Of a stretch of DNA of 7,155 nt, positions 1 through 5,318 are shown piece after piece. Source of the DNA: Gallionella sp. (GTDB lineage: Bacteria > Pseudomonadota > Gammaproteobacteria > Burkholderiales > Gallionellaceae); the NCBI GenBank assembly GCA_025362155.1, contig JANYHX010000254.1:1-7155 (forward strand), in the 5' to 3' direction. Position numbers and translations under genes: made by a program. The stretch's first letter is position 1; each line of letters opens with the position of its first letter. The notes beneath the pieces are model-generated. The model made no database searches. It was given only the letters and a program-made list of their open reading frames with translations, and was not told the origin of the DNA.

Positions 1-96
1 GACGATGTCATCCACAATGAGACTGGCCTAGATAGCCTGGCATCACAGGTTAAGGTTTTGCATGCACAATATCTGCGCATGCAAAACAGCAATTGA
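1..96 (+). CDS. coaE: Dephospho-CoA kinase, C-terminal end (partial)
   Basis: Frame 1 is open from the window edge to TGA at 94-96 and gives 31 residues beginning DDVIHNETGLDSLASQ and running on as VKVLHAQYLRM. This is the usual tail of dephospho-CoA kinase, with the conserved A/DDVI.N and QV..LH..Y pattern. CoaE phosphorylates the 3'-hydroxyl of dephospho-CoA using ATP, the last step of coenzyme A synthesis in the cytoplasm. The Walker A loop and lid lie outside the window, so activity cannot be judged. The call is supported by the next genes, zapD and yacG, which commonly follow coaE in proteobacteria. The ORF is too short to stand alone, but motif and context together are convincing. Confidence 0.85.
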   Translation, partial: DDVIHNETGLDSLASQVKVLHAQYLRMQNSN

Positions 97-164
97 CGAT
101 ACCGTGATATTCAATATATCGTTCGCAACTAATTTTTTTCAACGCTACCTCGGGTAATAACGGC

Positions 165-926
165 GTGATCAGCTACGAGTTCCCTCTTAATGAAAAAATA
201 CGCACCCTGTTGCGCCTGGAGGATTTGTTTGCGCGCATGGCGCATTTCATGGAAGGTGATCACAGCATGGATCATCACGCAGCACTCATCACACTATTTG
301 AAATTCTTGAAGTCATCAGCCGCGCCGATTTGAAATCCGATTTACTTCAAGAACTGGAGCGCCAAAAACGCTTCTTATCCGGCTTGTCCAACAATCCCGA
401 GATTTCCAAATCAGCCCTGGATGCAATTTTGCATGAGATTGAGCAGGCTTCAATATTATTACTCGCGATGAGCGGCAAGATCGGCCAGCACCTGCGCGAA
501 AACGAATGGCTGATGGGCATTAAGCAACGCGCTGTGATGCCGGGCGGCACCTGTGAATTTGATCTGCCTTCCTATCACTACTGGCAAGAACAGGATGTTC
601 GTTCCCGGCGTGCCAGCCTGCATACCTGGCTGGCTCCGATGGTACCTCTGCATACCGCGTCGAAGATCGTTCTGCGTCTGCTGCGCGAAAACGGCAAGGT
701 ATTTAATTTCATTGCCACTCAAGGTACTTTTCAGAAAATGCAGGGCGGGCGCATTGCGCAAATGTTGCGTATTGGTATTAGCAGGACGCTGCCATGCATA
801 CCCGAAGTAGGGGCCAATAAATACGCTATTAACATCCGCTTCATTGCCGCCAACTATGAGGCGAAATCTTCATTGTTCGAACAGGATGTCCCGTTTAAAC
901 TGACCTTCTGCAGCATCTCAACATAA
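165..926 (+). CDS. zapD: Cell division protein ZapD
   Basis: The 253-aa product matches ZapD (formerly YacF, DUF1342), which is about 250 residues long. ZapD is a cytoplasmic protein that binds the C-terminal tail of FtsZ, bundles its filaments and stabilises the Z ring. The most diagnostic part is the N-terminus, [20 protein letters not shown], followed by a long helical region (about residues 10-110) and a mixed beta C-terminal domain. The start is GTG: an in-frame TAA at 156-158 leaves only two codons upstream, so no other start is possible. No good Shine-Dalgarno sequence is seen before it (bases upstream read CGGGTAATAACGGC), so translation may be modest or coupled to coaE, which ends 68 bases earlier. 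The stop overlaps the ATG of yacG by one base (TAATG), indicating translational coupling. No frame damage is seen. Confidence 0.93.
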   Translation: MISYEFPLNEKIRTLLRLEDLFARMAHFMEGDHSMDHHAALITLFEILEVISRADLKSDLLQELERQKRFLSGLSNNPEISKSALDAILHEIEQASILLLAMSGKIGQHLRENEWLMGIKQRAVMPGGTCEFDLPSYHYWQEQDVRSRRASLHTWLAPMVPLHTASKIVLRLLRENGKVFNFIATQGTFQKMQGGRIAQMLRIGISRTLPCIPEVGANKYAINIRFIAANYEAKSSLFEQDVPFKLTFCSIST

Positions 927-1144
927 TGTCCAGCAAAGAATTGCCCATCGTGACCTGCCCACATTGCGGCAAGGAGCATCAATGGGATATTAGTAATCGC
1001 TTCCGCCCGTTTTGCAGTGAACGCTGCAAGATGATTGATCTGGGCAAATGGGCAAATGAGGAATATCGCGTTGCTCAGCCAGCAGACAAAGATGAACAGG
1101 ATTTTCCCACTCCGGATTTTCCCGAGCCGCCTCACCAGGCCTGA
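926..1144 (+). CDS. yacG: DNA gyrase inhibitor YacG (zinc-binding)
   Basis: This 72-aa protein has the YacG pattern: CPHCG at residues 11-15 and CSERC at 30-34, giving four cysteines (C11, C14, C30, C34) that bind one zinc, followed by the family's IDLGKW block (37-42) and an acidic, proline-rich tail. In E. coli, YacG binds the GyrB C-terminal region and blocks DNA binding by gyrase. The length is normal (E. coli about 65 aa). ATG overlaps the zapD stop by one base, so it is almost certainly translated by coupling. Its last 13 bases overlap the 3' end of the convergent Nudix/ThiE gene, leaving no room for a terminator between them. Confidence 0.93.
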   Translation: MSSKELPIVTCPHCGKEHQWDISNRFRPFCSERCKMIDLGKWANEEYRVAQPADKDEQDFPTPDFPEPPHQA

Positions 1145-2181
1145 CGTAACAAAGCAATCCCGTGTGCGCCACGCTGCCACGCCGTATTCATGTCCACATG
1201 GGTCAAACCGCCCAGCGCATACACCGGGATGGATGAACCTGCTGCGATGGCCGCAAAGTGCTCCCAACCCAGATGCGGTTCCCCCGGATGAGACAAAGTC
1301 GGCAACACCGGGCTCAGCAACGCAAAATCGCAACCCAGCTCTTCCGCACGGCGCAACTCCCCCGTGTTGTGGCAAGAAGCCGCGCACCATTCCACATCGG
1401 GACGCTCGTGTAATACGGCCAGTTGAGTACCGGTAAGCTGAGTACCATCCGCGCCGATTTCTTTACATAATTCAATGTCGGCATTGATGATCAGGCGGGC
1501 ATCATGTTGCCGTATCAGCCGCAACATCTTCAGCGCCAGCCCGCGCAGCTCATCGCGCGAATATTTTTTTTCGCGCAACTGCACCAGCCGCAATCCATTG
1601 TGCAAAGCGGCTTCCAGCCGACGCATGAATTCATCTTCGCCCAGCTCGGCCACATTGCTGATCGCATACAGAGTGGGCAATGACAGCGCGCGCAAGATAG
1701 GCGCGTTGGCGGGTAACACTGGAGAAACCGTAATGCCGTAATTCCCGCGAAGGCGGGAACCCAGTTCAATTAAACCGCTGGATTCCCGCCTTCGCCGGAA
1801 CGACGAAACCGGAGTTTCTTGGGATGAAGTAATACTTGATATACGCTGCCACGCAAACTCCTGCCCCTCATGAGGATGCAACTCCCCGCTCCACGCCGTC
1901 ACACGAAAAAAATTCAGCCGCACCGTTGCATGCGGATACGTGTACACGCGCATCAGCCACGGGTAAACGGTTGTGACCGTGATGCCCAGCTCCTCGCGCA
2001 ACTCGCGCACCAGCGCATGGTACGGCGTCTCGCCGGGTTCGATCTTGCCGCCAGGGAATTCCCAATAGCCTGCCCAGATTTTGCCGGGGGGGCGTTGGGC
2101 TAAGAGGAAGGAGCCATCGGGGCGTTGCAGGACGGCGGCGGCGACTTCAACGATTTTTGTTTTTTCATTTGGGTTGTTCAA
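1132..2181 (-). CDS. Nudix hydrolase (MutT-like) fused to ThiE-like domain
   Basis: The 349-aa product has two domains. The first (residues about 10-113) is MutT-like, with GYWEFPGG at 38-45 and a complete Nudix box at 45-67 (G-x5-E-x7-REL-x-EE-x-GI; metal-binding E60, E63, E64). It probably hydrolyses oxidised nucleoside triphosphates such as 8-oxo-dGTP. The second (about 169-349) resembles thiamine phosphate synthase: LYAIS, VQLREK, a GADG-x-QL stretch, SPVLPT and YALGG near the end. Such MutT-ThiE fusions are a known betaproteobacterial type; whether the ThiE part makes thiamine phosphate is uncertain. Residues 127-153 are an in-frame repeat insertion. The start is set at TTG (2179-2181): GAGG lies five bases before it, no ATG or GTG is in frame nearby, and the longer open frame up to 2487 merely translates repeats. 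The ATG at about 2167 is in another frame. Confidence 0.85.
   Translation of the reverse strand: MNNPNEKTKIVEVAAAVLQRPDGSFLLAQRPPGKIWAGYWEFPGGKIEPGETPYHALVRELREELGITVTTVYPWLMRVYTYPHATVRLNFFRVTAWSGELHPHEGQEFAWQRISSITSSQETPVSSFRRRRESSGLIELGSRLRGNYGITVSPVLPANAPILRALSLPTLYAISNVAELGEDEFMRRLEAALHNGLRLVQLREKKYSRDELRGLALKMLRLIRQHDARLIINADIELCKEIGADGTQLTGTQLAVLHERPDVEWCAASCHNTGELRRAEELGCDFALLSPVLPTLSHPGEPHLGWEHFAAIAAGSSIPVYALGGLTHVDMNTAWQRGAHGIALLRQAW
1724..1811. repeat. Palindromic REP-like element inserted in coding sequence
   Basis: Two inverted arms, 1741-1764 (ATTCCCGCGAAGGCGGGAAC...) and 1780-1803, match at about 21 of 24 positions and are separated by an AT-rich spacer. Each arm is also a small hairpin (TTCCCGC/GCGGGAA around GAAG in the first). 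The pair is flanked by a 7-bp direct repeat, GAAACCG, at 1724-1730 and 1805-1811, spaced exactly 81 bp. Removing one 81-bp period restores a smooth linker reading [14 protein letters not shown]. The motif is a widespread intergenic palindrome in proteobacteria, seen here inside a gene, where it encodes 27 extra residues with no stop. Confidence 0.85.
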
Positions 2182-2202
2182 TGAAGCCTCATTCTTATTT
2201 GC

Positions 2203-2230
2203 CGTTCGCCCTGAGCTTGTCGAAGGGTGA
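2203..2230. repeat. Short dispersed palindrome (TTCGCCCTGAGCTTGTCGAA type)
   Basis: The sequence GTTCGCCCTGAGCTTGTCGA followed by AGGGTGAG is a common dispersed bacterial repeat, with CCCT and AGGG arms pairing around GAGCTTGTCG. Read on the - strand in frame with the Nudix gene it gives HPSTSSGRT, a peptide often found where gene callers extend into this repeat. It sits just upstream of the TTG start at 2181 and supports not extending that gene further. Confidence 0.7.
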
Positions 2231-2254
2231 GCGTACCTAACATTAAAGTCAAAA

Positions 2255-2551
2255 CCGCCGGGAGTTGCCCGGCAGCAAGTTACTTTTTCTTGCTTCGCCA
2301 AAGAAAAAGTAACTAAAAAGAAGGCGACCCCGGTTTGCCGCCGCTGCGCGGTCCCCTCGATCAGCCGCAAGTGAGCGCGGGGCTGCGCAACTCGACCTGG
2401 CGGGGCGCACAACCCGCGCCCCACTGCGGGACTCGAACAGTGCTCGCCTAAACCTCCGCTCACTTGCGGCTGATCGAGGCGGCGCACAGGGGAATAAATA
2501 AAATCCCAAAACCATAAACCCGCATGGTGGGCAACGAGTTGCCCACCATGC
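2255..2551 (-). repeat. Palindrome-rich repeat unit, copy A
   Basis: This ~297-bp unit is an inverted copy of 3892-4183, about 85% identical by eye over most of its length. Parts seen from left to right: a GCCGGG/CCCGGC-type hairpin at about 2256-2273; a 14-bp perfect stem AGTTACTTTTTCTT (2278-2291) with its complement at 2301-2314; a perfect 21-bp inverted repeat at 2356-2376 and 2458-2478 enclosing a GC-rich core; and a terminal 30-bp palindrome at 2522-2551. There is no transposase or plausible coding content; apparent ORFs are repeat translations. It is best described as a non-autonomous palindromic element. Strand is given relative to copy B. Confidence 0.85.
2522..2551. repeat. Perfect terminal palindrome of copy A
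   Basis: GCATGGTGGGCAAC pairs perfectly with GTTGCCCACCATGC around a GA spacer (14-bp arms). It lies at the end of copy A facing the HEPN-like gene and corresponds to the palindrome at 3892-3927 at the inner end of copy B. Confidence 0.9.
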
Positions 2552-2739
2552 CGAACTGAATTAAATCACTCTAACCCTTTATGCTCTCACTTTATGCTCT
2601 CATTGTGCCCACCCTACCGTGGTTGGTAGGGTGTCAACAAGCGAAGTGCATTGCACCTTATAAGTTCATGCGGCGCAATAATGATTGCGCCCTAAGAGGT
2701 CTCCGCTCACTTCCCGCGCGCAGTTACGTGCCAATTCGG
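2552..2739. repeat. Patchwork of short repeats downstream of the HEPN-like gene
   Basis: No gene is seen in these 188 bases. They hold a 13-bp tandem repeat (TTTATGCTCTCAC at 2578-2590, then 2591-2603 with one difference), a 9-bp hairpin CACCCTACC/GGTAGGGTG (2610-2618 and 2625-2633), a short GTGCA/TGCAC palindrome (2646-2656), and an 8-bp hairpin GGCGCAAT/ATTGCGCC (2672-2679 and 2684-2691). The last hairpin lies past the stop of the - strand gene and could end its transcript, but there is no T tract, so a terminator is not claimed. Confidence 0.7.
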
Positions 2740-3828
2740 TTACTGTTGATCCAGGGGGCGATCTATCGGGATAATCAAGCCGAGCATACCGAACACGATC
2801 ATCCACAATCGTCTATGCCGGTCCTCCACCCGTAGTAATTCGCTGGGATCGTCCGCATCGACATCACCGTGGTTTATGGCGTTACGTATGTTGTACAACC
2901 GATCCTGCTCCGGCTTCATTCTGAAGCATTCCACAACGTATTGATCTGCACGTTCGTGGAAACAAACTTTGAGCGCGTGGCTCGCTTTAGAGACAAAGCC
3001 AGGATCGATGAATGTTTTATAGCACTCGGAAATTGTTGCTGCATCCAGCTTGCCGTTCCGCTTTAAAATGAACGCGTCGATGCTTGCCTGCTTTTCAGCC
3101 TGTCCAAGTTTTAGTTGCGGACTGAGAAGGCTCACGGCCTCTACAAGGCACTCGAATGCGTTCCAATAGCCAGCATACACGCGAAGGCTGTCGCTTCGGT
3201 ATCCTTCCATCATGAGTTGGCGCGGCTCACGAATCCAGTAGAGCGCCGACCGAACCTTCCTTGACACGGGCGCGGGCAACTTCCCTAGTGCCTCGACCAC
3301 CTTCTGGACTCGATCCGTCTCCATCTTAGGCATACACCCACCTATCGAACCGTGGGTCACGTGCGACCACCAGCCACTCCCGGAGTTACCCCAGTCCAGC
3401 ACCGCCAACACGCCCAAGAGAGTGTTAATCCGCACGGCAGCGTCGAACAGCGATTTAACTGACTTTTCCGGTATCTTCACGCGGGCTTTCAGGACACACA
3501 TCGCTGACTTGATAACGCTGTTCGCGACATTCTCCGGCTCAATCGTGATGCCGAGCTCGTGGAAGTCTAACTCAGCCAGCGGCGCACTAAAGTCCCCGTA
3601 GATCAGCACCACGAGGTCGTCACCCCATTCAGACGGCCACTGAGCGATCCGCAATTCCAAGCGAGCCAACCCGCGGGCATGTCCTTCCCGGATACCGCTG
3701 GCAACCAAATCCTCGGTCTTCTGGTGCAAGAGGCGGAAGAAGCGCTCTGCGTCTTCAGCAGCTGCATCTTCCGTGCCTGCTGTCACCGCCTCTTGCACCG
3801 GCTGATCGTCACTGCTCTGAGCTGTCAT
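2740..3828 (-). CDS. HEPN-like domain protein, function unknown
   Basis: This 362-aa soluble protein is not a family I can name with certainty. The acidic, Ala/Asp/Glu-rich first 30 residues lead into a mostly helical protein. In the C-terminal third, YWNAFECLVEAV (about 221-232) and YNIRNAINHGD (about 312-322) resemble HEPN proteins of the ApeA/Abi-like kind, where an aromatic-rich helix with a conserved Glu precedes an R-N-x3-H motif. Here R315-N316 and H320 form the Rx4H motif that in active HEPN proteins cuts RNA. Residues 341-355 are a short hydrophobic stretch. ATG at 3828 has a strong Shine-Dalgarno sequence. The gene is alone between two inverted repeat units inside an otherwise conserved gene block, which suggests acquisition. 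An RNase, toxin or phage-defence role is plausible but inferred; a non-catalytic HEPN is equally possible. Confidence 0.75.
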   Translation of the reverse strand: MTAQSSDDQPVQEAVTAGTEDAAAEDAERFFRLLHQKTEDLVASGIREGHARGLARLELRIAQWPSEWGDDLVVLIYGDFSAPLAELDFHELGITIEPENVANSVIKSAMCVLKARVKIPEKSVKSLFDAAVRINTLLGVLAVLDWGNSGSGWWSHVTHGSIGGCMPKMETDRVQKVVEALGKLPAPVSRKVRSALYWIREPRQLMMEGYRSDSLRVYAGYWNAFECLVEAVSLLSPQLKLGQAEKQASIDAFILKRNGKLDAATISECYKTFIDPGFVSKASHALKVCFHERADQYVVECFRMKPEQDRLYNIRNAINHGDVDADDPSELLRVEDRHRRLWMIVFGMLGLIIPIDRPLDQQ

Positions 3829-3832
3829 TAAT

Positions 3833-3839
3833 TCACCTC
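3833..3839 (-). promoter_or_regulatory. Ribosome binding site of the HEPN-like gene
   Basis: On the - strand GAGGTGA precedes the ATG at 3826-3828 with four bases between them (GAGGTGAATTAATG). This is the second-best initiation site in the window after that of the EAL gene, and it fixes the start. It argues that this accessory gene is expressed rather than a decayed relic. Confidence 0.75.
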
Positions 3840-3891
3840 GAACGCCATCGTGACCTAGTGTACCGAAGTCGAATTGTTGTTTCTATCTACT

Positions 3892-3927
3892 TTTGTATAG
3901 TGGGCAACAAGTTGCCCACTATACAAA
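3892..3927. repeat. Perfect terminal palindrome of copy B
   Basis: TTTGTATAGTGGGCAAC pairs perfectly with GTTGCCCACTATACAAA around an AA spacer (17-bp arms). The core GTGGGCAAC matches the palindrome of copy A, but the outer arms differ and remain fully complementary. It lies about 50 bases upstream of the ribosome binding site of the HEPN-like gene, so it could affect that gene's promoter; no clear -35/-10 pair is visible. Confidence 0.9.
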
Positions 3928-4183
3928 TTTACGGTTTGAGAATTGTATTCCCCTGTGCGCCGCCTCGATCAGCCGCAAGCAGTCGGAGGTTAAGGCGAGC
4001 ACTGTTCGAGTTCCGCAGTGGGGCGCGGGGGCGCGACCCGCCAGGTCGAGTTACGCAGCCCCGCTTGCTTGTGGCTGGTCGAGGGTACCCCGCAGGGGCG
4101 GCAAACCGGGGGCGCCTTTTCTTTGGCTACTTTATTTTGGCGAAGCAAAAGAAAGTAGCTTGCTGCCGGGCAACCCCCGGCGA
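3892..4183 (+). repeat. Palindrome-rich repeat unit, copy B
   Basis: This is the inverted partner of 2255-2551. Order from the gene outward: a 36-bp palindrome (3892-3927), a variable AT-rich stretch, a conserved block from ATTCCCCTGTGCGCCGCC (3947) onward, the diverged inner inverted repeat (3964-3984 against 4063-4083), a GC-rich core, a hairpin GCTACTTT/AAAGTAGC (4126-4133 and 4152-4159), and a CCGGGCAACCCCCGG hairpin. Several stem changes relative to copy A are matched on the other side (for example AGTTACT to GGCTACT with its partner), so secondary structure is largely kept. No transposase gene is present. Confidence 0.85.
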
Positions 4184-4254
4184 AGTTGGTGTTGAATTTG
4201 ATTGTTGGGTATAGCTACGCTCAACCCAACCTACGCGCTGCTCCCGGCGAAGTT
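4176..4254. repeat. Hairpin element flanked by 12-bp direct repeats
   Basis: CCCGGCGAAGTT occurs at 4176-4187 and again at 4243-4254. Between them lies a stem formed by GTTGGGT (4204-4210) and ACCCAAC (4224-4230), with an inner AGC/GCT pairing, in the context of a common dispersed repeat (GTTGGGT...CTCAACCCAACCTACG). The layout looks like a small palindromic element that duplicated 12 bp of the outer edge of copy B when it inserted. Confidence 0.6.
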
Positions 4255-4287
4255 TGTTTCAGCCCCGGACAATTATTTTTTCCGACA

Positions 4288-4384
4288 CCCTCTCCCTAAC
4301 CCTCTGATGGAACCACTAGCCATTCGACTAGGCCATCAAAGAACGAGGGCCAAGTCGCTGGTTATCCCCCAAGGGGCGAGGGGA
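4288..4384. repeat. CCCTCTCCC-type repeat, apparently interrupted
   Basis: CCCTCTCCCTAACCCTCT (4288-4305) and CCCCAAGGGGCGAGGGGA (4367-4384) look like the two ends of one common dispersed repeat that normally reads straight through. The roughly 60 bases between contain an imperfect hairpin: GATGG (4306-4310) with CCATC (4333-4337), and CTAG (4316-4319) with CTAG (4327-4330). The right end of the repeat abuts the stop codon of the ATPase gene at 4385-4387. Confidence 0.5.
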
Positions 4385-5233
4385 TTATTGTTTCCCTGCC
4401 CAATCCCTGGCAAACTGCCACCCCACTCTCCCACTCCTCGACCCCCTCTGAATCGCCCATTGCAACGCCGCCTGCCGCGCAACCTCATCCAACTCCCCAG
4501 ACAATCCAAAGTGCCGTAACCAATGCGCAACGATGGCGAGATATTCATCCTGCGTGAATGGATAGAACGACACCCACAGGCCGAAGCGTTCAGACAGCGA
4601 AATTTTTTCTTCGACACTTTCCGCCGGATGAATTTCATCGCCAACGTATTTCGTGGCGAGATTATCCTGCATGGATTCCGGCATCAGGTGGCGGCGGTTG
4701 GAGGTGGCGTAGATCAGCAGATTGTCGGAGAAGGCCACCAGCGATCCGTCGAGCGCGGCCTTGAGCGCCTGATAGCCCGGCTCGTCGGCATTAAAAGAGA
4801 GGTCGTCGCAATACAAAATGAAACGCTCCGACCTGCCCGCAACCAGCGCGATGATGTGCGGCAGATCCGCCAGCGCGAGTTTGCCGACTTCGATCAGGCG
4901 CAGTCCATTAGGCCCATATTCGTTGAGCAACGCCTTGACCAGCGATGATTTGCCGGTGCCGCGCGACCCGGTGAGCAGCACGTTGTTGGCTGGGCGGCCT
5001 TGCACGAATTGTTTAGTGTTTTGGTTGATGAGTTGCTTCTGCTCTTCGATCATTAACAGATCAGTCAGGCCGATGCGATGCGGCTGCGGCACCGTGACCA
5101 GCCTGCCCTGCTCCCAGCGGAACGCGCTGGCCTTCTCCCACTTCGGTTCGACCGGCGCGCACGGCAGCAGTAGTTCGAGCCGCTCCAGCAGGATGCGAGC
5201 CTTTTCTAGCAAGATATCAGTGGCGGGGTGCAT
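4385..5233 (-). CDS. DUF815-family AAA+ ATPase
   Basis: The 282-aa protein fits the DUF815/COG2607 predicted ATPases in length and pattern. Walker A is GSRGTGKS at residues 89-96, Walker B is FILYCDD at 138-144, a sensor-1-like YATSN lies at 175-179, and a C-terminal RSGRVGWQFARDW stretch is typical of the family end. The N-terminal 80 residues form a helical lead containing LLERLELLLP. The biochemical role of the family is not established; it is cytoplasmic and should hydrolyse ATP. The start at 5231-5233 (ATG) fits the family's N-terminus, but the bases before it (AAATAAACAA) offer no Shine-Dalgarno sequence. It is commonly found between argJ and the mutT gene in betaproteobacteria; here the EAL gene sits upstream with an 85-bp gap, and the repeat island sits directly downstream. 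Confidence 0.9.
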   Translation of the reverse strand: MHPATDILLEKARILLERLELLLPCAPVEPKWEKASAFRWEQGRLVTVPQPHRIGLTDLLMIEEQKQLINQNTKQFVQGRPANNVLLTGSRGTGKSSLVKALLNEYGPNGLRLIEVGKLALADLPHIIALVAGRSERFILYCDDLSFNADEPGYQALKAALDGSLVAFSDNLLIYATSNRRHLMPESMQDNLATKYVGDEIHPAESVEEKISLSERFGLWVSFYPFTQDEYLAIVAHWLRHFGLSGELDEVARQAALQWAIQRGSRSGRVGWQFARDWAGKQ

Positions 5234-5318
5234 TTGTTTATTTAAAAATGTGGTCGATGAGTATTACGCAAAAATACTATGGGCTATCCCACTCGATCAG
5301 CACCATGAATCCCGCAGC

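Noticed and set aside
854..1390. 178-codon - strand ORF opposite zapD/yacG
   Set aside because: Antisense to two well-supported genes and overlapping the Nudix/ThiE gene in another frame; composition of a shadow ORF.
2278..2314. 14-bp stem as an intrinsic terminator
   Set aside because: Strong stem but no T tract after it on either strand; it belongs to the repeat unit.
2581..2835. 84-codon + strand ORF starting in the tandem repeat
   Set aside because: It translates hairpin repeats and then runs antisense into the end of the HEPN-like gene; no ribosome binding site and no protein-like pattern.
2255..4183. CRISPR array or insertion sequence with its own transposase
   Set aside because: No regularly spaced direct repeats with unique spacers, and the only intact gene inside lacks any transposase or recombinase motif.
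3858..4214. 118-codon + strand ORF over copy B, and a similar - strand ORF over copy A (2249-2515)
   Set aside because: The two give related peptides only because they are translations of the same palindromic unit; similar peptides arise from repeats of this kind in many genomes. No start signal.
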